Origin: FEB-12 sp964503315
Lineage (GTDB): Bacteria > Zixibacteria > MSB-5A5 > GN15 > FEB-12
Reading direction: 5' to 3'
Assembly: GCA_964503315.1 (NCBI GenBank)
Contig: CAZCZL010000009.1
Coordinates: forward strand, 62,001 to 126,000
Length of the DNA: 64,000 nt
Part shown: piece after piece, positions 27,463-35,157 of the stretch
How positions within the stretch are numbered: the first letter of the stretch is position 1
Layout of the letters: the number at the start of each line of letters is the position of its first letter
The notes under the pieces: generated by a model
What the model saw: only the letters and a program-made list of their open reading frames with translations
Database searches by the model: none
Told to the model about the DNA's origin: nothing
Program-made: the position numbers and the translations under genes

Positions 27463-27549
27463 CTTAAATCAATCTGCCAATCAACTCGTATCTTATTGTC
27501 CGACAATCATAAAAATTGATGTGGCAATTTCGACCGGTCCCGCCTCTCA

Positions 27550-27565
27550 TGGCAAATAACTTGCT
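27550..27565 (+). promoter_or_regulatory. sigma-54 (-24/-12) promoter of PEP-CTERM gene 1
   Basis: The sequence TGGCAAATAACTTGCT fits the RpoN consensus TGGCAC-N5-TTGCW, with the invariant GG and GC at the correct 10-base interval. It lies 67 bases upstream of the GTG start at 27633. PEP-CTERM genes are known to be controlled by RpoN with PrsK/PrsR in several exosortase A organisms. Confidence 0.7.
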
Positions 27566-27632
27566 CTACACATGCGCAAGGCAAAAACGTCTGGCTTCAG
27601 AACGTTAACCATACATCCACCAAGGAGAGCAC

Positions 27633-28235
27633 GTGAAGAAAATCATTGTCGCGGCCGTGTTCATGTGGTTGGCTCTTGCGGGGACTTCTACGCAGGCAGC
27701 TGTCTACTACTTCACGCCGCCACAGCCCGACCTTCAGGATCTGGATCACTATGACTACAAGTCCTGGGGTATCGACTGGACACAGCATGTCGGTGAGCGA
27801 ATTACCGGCGCAACGCTGACGTTCCGGAATATCTGGGATTGGACCCAGGAATGGAACGACCGCCTCTACATCCATTTGCTCGACAATCCTCGTCTGGGCG
27901 TCAGAACCTATTTTGACGATCAGCGGGGTGGCGACAACTGGTCTGGTCGCGGACCGCACATCACCACCTGGACTGACCCCTACGGCGGCCGTCCGCGCAA
28001 CTTTGACCTGGTCGTGACGCTCAACGCTTCGACGCTTGACTATCTCAATCAGTTTGCGATGGATGGTCGATTCGGTTTTGGCTTCGACCCTGATTGCCAC
28101 TACTACAACGATGGTGTCAGCCTCCAGATCACGACTGAGGACAAGGCCGCTCCGACTCCGGAACCGACAACGATGGCTCTGTTTGGTCTCGGGCTGGCAG
28201 GACTTGGTGTTGTCCGGCGAATGAAGTCCAAGTAA
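27633..28235 (+). CDS. PEP-CTERM sorting-domain protein, copy 1
   Basis: 200 residues starting at GTG with AAGGAG 6 bases upstream. The signal peptide ends at about residue 23 (TSTQA-AVYYF). The mature part is a beta-rich domain with Asp- and Trp-rich segments (PDLQDLDHYDYKSWGIDW, IHLLDNPRLGV, GFDPDCHYYNDGVSLQI). The C-terminus is a textbook PEP-CTERM signal: P-E-P-T-T-M, a hydrophobic helix LFGLGLAGLGVV and RRMKSK. It should be cleaved and processed by the exosortase encoded 0.9 kb upstream. It is the sole gene between a sigma-54 promoter and a terminator. The mature domain is not recognised; calcium or carbohydrate binding would be a guess. Confidence 0.9.
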   Translation: MKKIIVAAVFMWLALAGTSTQAAVYYFTPPQPDLQDLDHYDYKSWGIDWTQHVGERITGATLTFRNIWDWTQEWNDRLYIHLLDNPRLGVRTYFDDQRGGDNWSGRGPHITTWTDPYGGRPRNFDLVVTLNASTLDYLNQFAMDGRFGFGFDPDCHYYNDGVSLQITTEDKAAPTPEPTTMALFGLGLAGLGVVRRMKSK

Positions 28236-28267
28236 CAGGTCAGTCAAAAGGCATCGCTGATAGAGCG

Positions 28268-28298
28268 ACCACCGGCTAGCCGCCGGTGGTTTTTTTTG
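28268..28298 (+). terminator. intrinsic terminator of PEP-CTERM gene 1
   Basis: A perfect 9-bp stem ACCACCGGC/GCCGGTGGT (28268-28276 with 28282-28290) with a 5-base loop is followed directly by a run of eight or nine T. Confidence 0.92.
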
Positions 28299-28512
28299 AG
28301 TGGCCCAAAACAGGATGAAAATAAGTTAAATATCATTCAGGACGGTAGTTGCAGGAGTCTGCATTCTCGATGCAACTTTGTTGAACAGGGCTTCAAACAA
28401 CTTGGATAGCATCGACTTCAACATAGTCACCAAAACCCATTATAGTAACGTAAGGCGTTATACTACAATGCGATACGACATACAAGCGGACTCCTTGATA
28501 ATACGCGGGATT

Positions 28513-28528
28513 GGGCAATGCATTTGCT
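28513..28528 (+). promoter_or_regulatory. sigma-54 (-24/-12) promoter of PEP-CTERM gene 2
   Basis: GGGCAATGCATTTGCT matches the RpoN consensus at GGCA and TTGCT with correct 10-base spacing between GG and GC; only the first base (G for T) differs. It lies 68 bases upstream of the GTG at 28597, almost the same distance as in copy 1 (67 bases). Confidence 0.65.
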
Positions 28529-28596
28529 ATGCATTGCTATGGAATTAATATATCTATGTGGTGAATGAGATAAAACGGTCTGTCTAGGAGAACGAC

Positions 28597-29196
28597 GTGA
28601 AGAAGTTAGTGATTTTGGCTTTTCTACTGGTGATGGCGCTGGCAGCGAGTTCCTCGCAGGCGGCTGTCTATTATTTCACGCCGTCCCAGCCGGACCTTCA
28701 GGATCTTGACCACCACAACTACAAGTCGTGGGGCATTGATTGGTCACAATATGCTGGCGAACGTATCGTCAGCGCTACCCTGACCATCCGGAATATCTGG
28801 GATTGGATCCGCGAACCCGATGACCGCCTTTTCATCCATCTGCTCGATAATCCAAATCTTGGTGTGTCCACGTATTGGGACAACCAGCAGGGTGGAGATA
28901 ACTGGGCGGGTCAGGGCCCGCATATTACGACCTGGACCGACCCGGTCGGCTATGTCGCGCGGAATTTTGACCTGGTGGTCAATCTGGATGCCGACATGCT
29001 CAATTACCTGAACACCTTCGCGGCCGATGGCCGTTTTGGGTTCGGGTTCGATCCGGACTGCCACTACTACAACGATGGCGTGAGCCTCCAGATTGAGACC
29101 GCTGACAAGAGCCTGGCTACTCCTGAGCCAGCGACCATGGCTCTCTTTGGTATTGGCTTGGCCGGATTGGGCATCGTCCGCCGCAGAAAAGCGTAA
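28597..29196 (+). CDS. PEP-CTERM sorting-domain protein, copy 2 (paralogue)
   Basis: 199 residues starting at GTG with TAGGAG upstream. It is closely similar to the preceding protein along its whole length (shared AVYYFTP, PDLQDLDH, YKSWGIDW, NIWDW, GFDPDCHYYNDGVSLQI), so it arose by tandem duplication. The signal peptide ends near SSSQA. The C-terminus is P-E-P-A-T-M, then LFGIGLAGLGIV, then RRRKA: a complete PEP-CTERM signal. The pair of substrates beside exosortase and epsI, each with its own sigma-54 promoter and terminator, suggests they are the main local cargo. The function of the mature domain is unknown. Confidence 0.9.
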   Translation: MKKLVILAFLLVMALAASSSQAAVYYFTPSQPDLQDLDHHNYKSWGIDWSQYAGERIVSATLTIRNIWDWIREPDDRLFIHLLDNPNLGVSTYWDNQQGGDNWAGQGPHITTWTDPVGYVARNFDLVVNLDADMLNYLNTFAADGRFGFGFDPDCHYYNDGVSLQIETADKSLATPEPATMALFGIGLAGLGIVRRRKA

Positions 29197-29228
29197 TCCC
29201 TCACTCACCGAATCGGTGAATTGAAAAA

Positions 29229-29264
29229 TAAAACCACTGGTCAGAGCGACCAGTGGTTTTTCTT
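29229..29264. terminator. bidirectional intrinsic terminator
   Basis: A perfect 12-bp stem AAACCACTGGTC/GACCAGTGGTTT (29231-29242 with 29248-29259) with a 5-base loop. The T-run follows on plus (TTTTTCTTT); on minus the flank also starts with TTT. It sits between convergent genes and can end both transcripts. Confidence 0.85.
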
Positions 29265-29280
29265 TGGTGAGCTTTGCGGA

Positions 29281-31326
29281 TCAGCGACCGGCCGCGACTG
29301 TGTCCATTTGGACGCAGGCTTCCAGAAGAATCGAATCGACAGGCTCATTGAGACTGTTCTTCGGGAGTTGGTCCGGGATGATCGGATCGATACTCCAGAT
29401 CCCCCGTTTCCATCCGATCCCCTGCATAACTGCGTCAATCCCGCGGAATCCTTCGCACTCAGCCATGACCACTCTCCCCTGGTCGATCACGATAGTAAGG
29501 TGGTTTCCTTGCGCGGTCAGCGAAATCTGCACCGGCCGGCGGTTGGCGCGCATGGCTTCGAGCAGGTCGACCAACGACATATCTTCGAGCGAGCCATGAG
29601 TCCCCAGATCCTGCAGCACCGCGACCCGCAAGCGGTTGCGGTCTTCGATACGATCTTTGATACGGTTGAGTTTGGTGATCAATACTTCAGCGGTCACGGA
29701 TGACGGCAGAATGTCATCGATCCCGTGATTCAGCAAAGGCATCGCTTCTCCGACCACCTGTTCATTTAGCATCAGGAGAGTCGGAATAGTATCGATCCGG
29801 ACACCTCTGAGCGCCAGTGACAAGAGCAGATCTTTTACCTCATCGGCCCGACCTGAGTGATAAACGAGCAGGGCCTGCGGGAGATTGCGGCTGCAGGCTT
29901 GCGCGCAGTCTTCGACCGAGCGCGTGAGTTCGACGCGATAACCGGCGCGGATAAGTGGCGACTCTATCTCACTGGAGAGATTCATTTGCGGTACGCAGAT
30001 GTGGACAACAAAATCAAAGAGTCGTCGGCTCATGGACGTAAACTGGTCCTTGATCGTCTCAATCAGCGCGCGCATGACCGTGGGTGAGATGGCGAGACGC
30101 GAGCGGCTCTCGAACTTTGCTTCGATCTCTTTGATCTGCTCCGGCTGCATTTGTGCGTGGTCGGGCCATTCGTGGCAGAAGTAATCTACGGCAGCGACAA
30201 TCTCGCCGGCGATGCTGACGCCATTGGGGTCGGCTGAAGCCTTGAGCGAGCGGATCGTGGCCATATCGCGAAGCAACTCAACCACTCCGGCGGGATAATC
30301 CCATGACGACAGACGGCTGGCGGAAAGCCCGATCAAGTCGGCCTGACTGTATCCTTCGGTGGTATTCAGGTTCTCTTCGGCGAGGTTGTGCATAAAGGCA
30401 GCGGAGACAAGGGACGCTCGCAAGCGCGGCGGCAGGCCAATTCGAATACCCACCATTTCAGCCATCCGGGCAACCGTCGCGGCATGGGCCGCACGCGGCC
30501 CATGCTGGGTATCCAGCAGATGGCGCAGCAGATGGAGGTTCTTCCGGTGAAGATTCTCCTCGAAATGATTGTCGGTCTCGTTGAGCAGGATATCGATCTC
30601 TGAACGATAGAAATGGACGGCGATAGCGCGCGCATGCTGGTCGAACTGGCGGACCAGTGAATCTGATTTCACGCGCAGGCTTTCGTGAATGTAAAGCACC
30701 TCTACCGGAGCCTGATCCAAAAGACGAGCAACAGCATCGATAGTCCGGACAACCCGGGCATCGTATTTGACCGAATGAAAGGCCGCGAGAAGTTGAGGCG
30801 AAATTCGACCGTCGGGATTGACGAATAGCGCGACACGCTGCGGCGGAACCTGGTGATTCGATTCCTCCGAGTCCGGCTCGAGAAGCACCGGTCTCTCTTC
30901 AGCTACTTGAGGAGTCGAGCGGACGATTGCATGCGCGTTAGATATAGCGGTCGCGTTCAGACCCTGGATCGCGAATCTCTGAAGGATCGAGTCCACGACA
31001 TTTCCGTCTGCCTGGTAGTATTCGCATGATATATTCGGGAGGTGGCTTGTCACCGCGACGGTCATGGCAGCATCGGATGGATCGGCACAGGCGACACGCA
31101 TGCGCGCGCCTTCACGATCGAGACTGAATGGAATGATACGATGCTTGGTCAGTATCTCCGGCGGGAGTGTACCCATCACCGATTCGAGGATCGGCATGCA
31201 GGTAAGATCTATGCGCGGATAGATCGGACGAGTTGTGGCATCGACCTGAATTCTGGTCGTAGAAGCCATATCGGAATCAGTAAGGGAGCCGGGAAATGAT
31301 CCCCCGAACATCGGCTGGGTATACAT
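29281..31326 (-). CDS. multidomain cytoplasmic regulator (MshEN-like, degenerate HD, receiver-like, DUF4388-like)
   Basis: 681 residues, no signal peptide, ATG supported by AAGGAG 7 bases upstream. In order: an MshEN/GspE-N-like domain at about 40-120 (LPPEILTKHRIIPFSLD ... ADPSDAA). A pseudo-receiver-like segment lies at about 160-250. An HD/HD-GYP-like helical domain at about 265-420 has its metal motif degenerated (HGPRAAHAATVARMAEMVG, then HNLAEEN instead of HDxGK). A second receiver-like domain at about 440-550 ends GIDDILPSSVTAEVLITKLN. A C-terminal DUF4388/PATAN-like domain (about 560-650) has GSLEDMSLVDLLEAMRANRR. MshEN domains bind cyclic di-GMP in some proteins. The overall make-up suggests a signalling hub for motility or secretion, without clear catalytic activity. 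Domain calls are by eye. Confidence 0.6.
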   Translation of the reverse strand: MYTQPMFGGSFPGSLTDSDMASTTRIQVDATTRPIYPRIDLTCMPILESVMGTLPPEILTKHRIIPFSLDREGARMRVACADPSDAAMTVAVTSHLPNISCEYYQADGNVVDSILQRFAIQGLNATAISNAHAIVRSTPQVAEERPVLLEPDSEESNHQVPPQRVALFVNPDGRISPQLLAAFHSVKYDARVVRTIDAVARLLDQAPVEVLYIHESLRVKSDSLVRQFDQHARAIAVHFYRSEIDILLNETDNHFEENLHRKNLHLLRHLLDTQHGPRAAHAATVARMAEMVGIRIGLPPRLRASLVSAAFMHNLAEENLNTTEGYSQADLIGLSASRLSSWDYPAGVVELLRDMATIRSLKASADPNGVSIAGEIVAAVDYFCHEWPDHAQMQPEQIKEIEAKFESRSRLAISPTVMRALIETIKDQFTSMSRRLFDFVVHICVPQMNLSSEIESPLIRAGYRVELTRSVEDCAQACSRNLPQALLVYHSGRADEVKDLLLSLALRGVRIDTIPTLLMLNEQVVGEAMPLLNHGIDDILPSSVTAEVLITKLNRIKDRIEDRNRLRVAVLQDLGTHGSLEDMSLVDLLEAMRANRRPVQISLTAQGNHLTIVIDQGRVVMAECEGFRGIDAVMQGIGWKRGIWSIDPIIPDQLPKNSLNEPVDSILLEACVQMDTVAAGR

Positions 31327-31382
31327 CCAAATCTCCTTCGGGCGATCGGATCTCGCACGATCCGATCAATCAGTATCAGGAT

Positions 31383-31413
31383 GGGGAAACAGGGTCGATG
31401 GGCCCCGTTTCCC
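31383..31413. repeat. GC-rich hairpin
   Basis: GGGAAAC with GTTTCCC as the outer stem and GGG/CCC as the inner stem, one A-C mismatch. No T-run on either side. It lies between the giant FnIII gene (ends 31589, minus) and the regulator start (31326, minus), so it may be a factor-assisted terminator or part of the regulator's leader. Confidence 0.4.
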
Positions 31414-31588
31414 GAATCTTATCATCGGTTTAGGAGATTATCGGCGCTTTGGGGAAAAGCATTATTGGCGGGAATCCCCACCGGATAGAGGAAATAGGCA
31501 GAATCAAAAAACATACAAGCATCGAATCCGCCACTATCAGAGTAGAGAGCCAACTGTGACTTGAAGGACGTGTAGCTAAGCGGGGGGG

Positions 31589-34500
31589 TTAGCGAATGAC
31601 TACCAATTTCCCCTTCATCTCAGAATCAGCCACATACCAGAGATAAGTGCCGGACGATACACGATTTCCGGAGGCATTGGTGCCGTCCCATTGGAGGTCA
31701 CCGCCGGTGATATCGGTCCAGTAGCGAATCTGCTCGCCCGAGGGCGAAAGCAGGATAAGGTCCGCGCCCTCCGGAAGATCAGTAAAGGTAATCGTTGGAT
31801 ATTGGGCTAGCGCCGCTGGATTCGGATAGGCATGGGCGGCCGGATTGACCATAAAGGCCGCCGGCGCGGTGTACGGATAGTCATCCGCTTTGGCGCGCCA
31901 GTAGTAGACGGTACCGCCGTTGAGAGGCTCGTCTACTTTCCACTCTGTGCAGCCATCCAGATCTTCGGGGACAGAGCCTTCGGTCACTAATGAGAAGAAC
32001 TGCGAATCGGTAGCTACTTCAAAAAGATACGATGAGGCGGTGGCGGCGGTGATATTGAGCACGGCCAGTTCCGGCTTCGAAGTATTGAGCACAGTATTCG
32101 GTTGCGGATAGGCAACGCCAGCGATAGTACCTTCGCCGCCGGTACCGATGTCGATCTTCGCCTCAGCGTTGACTATGTTGGAAATGCCGTCAGAGTTACC
32201 AACTTCATCGTAGGTCACTACACCGACCCAGTACCGCTGACCGGGGACAAGCCCGGTCAGCGTGTAGGCGTGAGTTGAACCGCTCGGAAGGGGGATAGGA
32301 GAACCGGCATACGGTGATCCGGAGGTCCAGGTCGAATCAGTCAATTCAGATTCGGCCAACCAGATCGTGTACGCGGTGGCGGTACCTACAAGTTCGTCGT
32401 CACCAACCGCGGTCCAGCCAAGGATCAATTCACCCTCATTATCCCCCGGGAGAGCCGAGAGGTCATTGATCGCTGACGGAGCGGTTCCGTCGCCAGAGGT
32501 GGTGCGGCCAACCATGTTGGATATATTCGACCAGTTCGGGACCTCGTCAGCTGACTTCACCGCGAAATAGTAAGTTGTGCCCGGGGTCAATCCCGTAACG
32601 GTGAATGTTTCGACTGTACCAACCGCGCGCGGCGTCGGTTCGCCCGTCGCCTGCTGATCGGTCGCGAAACTCGCGGTAGTAATGGGTGAGGTTGAGAAGC
32701 GAACATCGTAGACGGACGCCGTACCAACTGAACCGTCGTCACCGGGGGCGGTCCACGTCAACGTGACCGACGTATTGGTGGAGGAAGCGACCAGCAGGTC
32801 GCTAATGGCGCGCGGAGGTGTTGTTTCAGTCGTGGTCGCGCGATTGACAACGTTTGATAGAGCCGACCAATTCGGAACTTCGTCCGCCGTCTTAATCGCA
32901 AAGTAGTACATGGTACTTCCGTTCAATCCGGAGACGACGAAAGACTCAGCCTGTCCAGCGGCTCTCGGTGAAGGTTCACCGCTCACCTGTGTCGCGGACG
33001 CAAAATTGGCATCGGTAATCACCGCGGTCGAGTAACGAATATCATATGTCGTCGCGGTACCAAGGTTGCCGTCATCACCAGGGGCGGTCCATGAGAGAGT
33101 GACAGTCGAGGCAGTCTCACTACCAGCACCAAGGTTGGCGATGGCGGCCGGAGCGGTAGCCTCAGCCGACGTAGCGCGGGACGGAACGTTGGAAAGCGCG
33201 GACCAGTTCGGGACCTCGTCAGCGGTCTTCAGCGCAAAGTAATAGGTGGTACTTGAGTTCAACCCGGTGACTGTCATAGTCTGGCTATTGCCTGACGCGA
33301 GCGGGGTCGGTTCTCCAGTCACTTGCGTGGCAGAAGCGAAGTTGGCGTCGGTAATCGCTGCAGTCGAATAGCGCAGGTCATAGGTAGTAGCTGTACCGGT
33401 AGAACCATCGTCACCAGGCGCGGTCCAGGTCAACGTCACGCTGCTTGAAGTGGAAGCAGTGGTCGTGAGGTTGGCAACAGCCGCAGGCGCTGTCGTTTCA
33501 CTGCCGGTGGCGCGGGACGGAACGTTCGAAATGGCCGACCAATTCGGCACTTCATCTGCGGTCTTCAGCGCGAAATAGTATGTGGTACTTGGATTCAAGC
33601 CTGTGACGGTGAAAGTCTGGCTCTGTCCTGCCACGAGTGGTGTCGGTTCACCCGTCGCCTGAGCGGCAGAATTGAAGTTACCATTGGTGATGGATGAAGT
33701 CGAATAGCGAATATCATAGGTCGTGGCCGTGCCGGTAGAACCATCGTCACCAGGAGCAGTCCAGGTGAGAGTCACGGAATTTGCGGTGGATGACGATGTC
33801 GCCAAGTTCGCGACAGCGGCTGGCGCGGTCGTCTCAGCAGTTGTCGCGCGAGACGGGACGTTGGAGATGGCCGACCAGTTCGGAACTTCGTCGGCGGTCT
33901 TCAACGCGAAGAAATACGTCGTGTTGGAATTCAAGCCCGTCACGGTCATCGTCTGACTCGATCCGGCTACCAACGGAGTCGGCTCACCGGTCACTTGCGT
34001 GGCCGAATTGAAGTTTGCTGCGGTGATAGTCGCGGTTGAATAGCGAATATCATACGTGGTCGCCGTTCCAGTGGTACCGTCGTCACCCGGAGCGGTCCAG
34101 GTGAGGGTCACAGAACTTTCGTTCGAGCTGCTGGTCGCAAGATTCGCGACTGTAGCAGGCGCGGTTGATTCCGCGCTGGTAGCGCGACTCGCCACATTGG
34201 AGATGGCCGACCAGTTCGGAACTTCGTCGGCGGTCTTGACGGCGAAATAGTAGGTCGTTGTAGCAGACAAGCCGGACACAGTGAAAGTCTCACTCTGGCC
34301 GGCAGCTTTTGGCGACGGTTCCCCAGTCGCCTGCGTAGCGGAAGCCCAGTTGGCTTCAGTGATAGTCGCGGTCGAATACCGAATATCATACGTAGTGGCG
34401 GTACCCGTCGTGCCGTCATCGCCGGGCGCGGTCCAGGTAATAGTGACCGAGTTCAGCGTGGATGATGGCGCCGCCAGGTTGGCGATCGCGGAAGGCGCGG

Positions 34501-34915
34501 TCGCTTCAGCATCGGTCGACTTCAAAACGACGTTGGACAACGCGGACCAGTTCCCCGCTTCGTCAGCGGTCTTGATCGCGAAGTAGTACGAAGTGCTGGG
34601 AGTCAAACCAGTAACTTCGAAAGTCTGGGCTGAGCCTGCCGGAAGCGGCGTCGGTTCGCCCGACGCCTGATTCGCGGACGCCCAGTTAGCTTCGGTGATG
34701 GTAGACGATGAATAGCGAATATCGTAGACAGCGGCTGTGCCTGTGTTCCCATCATCTCCAGGCGCAGTCCAGTTAAGCGTGATCGAGGTCGGTGAAGTCG
34801 CGGCGGCACGCAACGCTCCCTGAACATCAGCCGCCGAGACCGCGACCAACATCACCAGAACTGTCACTACCACGAGCGAGCGCAAACGTGTAGGGACGAT
34901 CCATGGTGTAGTCAT
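31589..34915 (-). CDS. giant secreted protein with eight FnIII repeats and C-terminal sorting domain
   Basis: 1108 residues from the ATG at 34913-34915, chosen for GGAG 7 bases upstream and because it opens a signal peptide (LRSLVVVTVLVMLVAVSA). Eight FnIII modules of about 111 residues follow in tandem. The first seven are near copies (WTAPGDDG ... TTYDIRYST ... TYYFALKTADEVPNWSAISN); the eighth is diverged (GWTAVGDDELVGTA). After a spacer domain, the tail HAYPNPAALAQYP ... SGTYLWYVADS ... GKLVVIR is the same FlgD-like type A sorting module as in the beta-helix protein at 18.3 kb. It is probably a fibrous surface protein or adhesin. It is monocistronic. Confidence 0.85.
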   Translation of the reverse strand: MTTPWIVPTRLRSLVVVTVLVMLVAVSAADVQGALRAAATSPTSITLNWTAPGDDGNTGTAAVYDIRYSSSTITEANWASANQASGEPTPLPAGSAQTFEVTGLTPSTSYYFAIKTADEAGNWSALSNVVLKSTDAEATAPSAIANLAAPSSTLNSVTITWTAPGDDGTTGTATTYDIRYSTATITEANWASATQATGEPSPKAAGQSETFTVSGLSATTTYYFAVKTADEVPNWSAISNVASRATSAESTAPATVANLATSSSNESSVTLTWTAPGDDGTTGTATTYDIRYSTATITAANFNSATQVTGEPTPLVAGSSQTMTVTGLNSNTTYFFALKTADEVPNWSAISNVPSRATTAETTAPAAVANLATSSSTANSVTLTWTAPGDDGSTGTATTYDIRYSTSSITNGNFNSAAQATGEPTPLVAGQSQTFTVTGLNPSTTYYFALKTADEVPNWSAISNVPSRATGSETTAPAAVANLTTTASTSSSVTLTWTAPGDDGSTGTATTYDLRYSTAAITDANFASATQVTGEPTPLASGNSQTMTVTGLNSSTTYYFALKTADEVPNWSALSNVPSRATSAEATAPAAIANLGAGSETASTVTLSWTAPGDDGNLGTATTYDIRYSTAVITDANFASATQVSGEPSPRAAGQAESFVVSGLNGSTMYYFAIKTADEVPNWSALSNVVNRATTTETTPPRAISDLLVASSTNTSVTLTWTAPGDDGSVGTASVYDVRFSTSPITTASFATDQQATGEPTPRAVGTVETFTVTGLTPGTTYYFAVKSADEVPNWSNISNMVGRTTSGDGTAPSAINDLSALPGDNEGELILGWTAVGDDELVGTATAYTIWLAESELTDSTWTSGSPYAGSPIPLPSGSTHAYTLTGLVPGQRYWVGVVTYDEVGNSDGISNIVNAEAKIDIGTGGEGTIAGVAYPQPNTVLNTSKPELAVLNITAATASSYLFEVATDSQFFSLVTEGSVPEDLDGCTEWKVDEPLNGGTVYYWRAKADDYPYTAPAAFMVNPAAHAYPNPAALAQYPTITFTDLPEGADLILLSPSGEQIRYWTDITGGDLQWDGTNASGNRVSSGTYLWYVADSEMKGKLVVIR
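32190..34830 (-). repeat. tandem array of eight FnIII-coding repeats (period about 333 bases)
   Basis: The WTAPGDDG-coding segment recurs at about 34.75, 34.42, 34.08, 33.75, 33.41, 33.07, 32.74 and (diverged) 32.40 kb. Adjacent copies are highly alike at the DNA level, which favours recombinational gain or loss of units and is a risk for short-read assembly. Confidence 0.88.
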
Positions 34916-35067
34916 GCGGAATTCTCCTTGTACACTACCTGTTAACAAATCCAGCCACGACTCTCTATACAAACCGGCTGCCGGATGAGCGGCGATTTGC
35001 AAGTCGCTGATTGACAAGGAGGATTTTGGCGTCCAGACGCCATTTCCAGGGTACAAGCTCCGGATGA

Positions 35068-35099
35068 GCTGTTCAGATTCAGAACGGGCTGTTCAGATT
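35068..35099. promoter_or_regulatory. 12-base direct repeat spaced by two helical turns
   Basis: GCTGTTCAGATT occurs at 35068-35079 and again at 35088-35099, exactly 20 bases apart. The site lies 153-184 bases upstream of the giant FnIII gene (minus strand) and downstream of hypE. The spacing suits a tandem-binding activator. It is inferred from pattern only. Confidence 0.35.
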
Positions 35100-35157
35100 A
35101 GGTCGGCAATGAATCGCTACGAAAGAGTAGAATTAGGACAGGACGAGAACGGAAAAT

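Larger units (their letters stand above)
27310..27632. other. intergenic region with sigma-54 promoter of the first PEP-CTERM gene
   Basis: About 320 bases. They contain a weak 7-bp hairpin just after epsI (27314-27320 with 27328-27334, no T-run), a 7-bp inverted repeat at 27444-27462 and a sigma-54 type promoter at 27550-27565. No ORF of interest. Confidence 0.6.
28236..28596. other. intergenic region: terminator then sigma-54 promoter
   Basis: About 360 bases between the two PEP-CTERM genes. The first part holds a strong terminator (28268-28298), the last 90 bases a sigma-54 promoter (28513-28528). An imperfect dyad TAGTAACG/CGTTATACTA near 28443-28465 sits about 60 bases upstream of the -24 element and could be an activator site. 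No ORF. Confidence 0.6.

Noticed and set aside
32190..34830. Regular DNA repeats suggesting a CRISPR-like array
   Set aside because: The period is about 333 bases and the repeats encode FnIII domains in frame; no short repeats with unique spacers.
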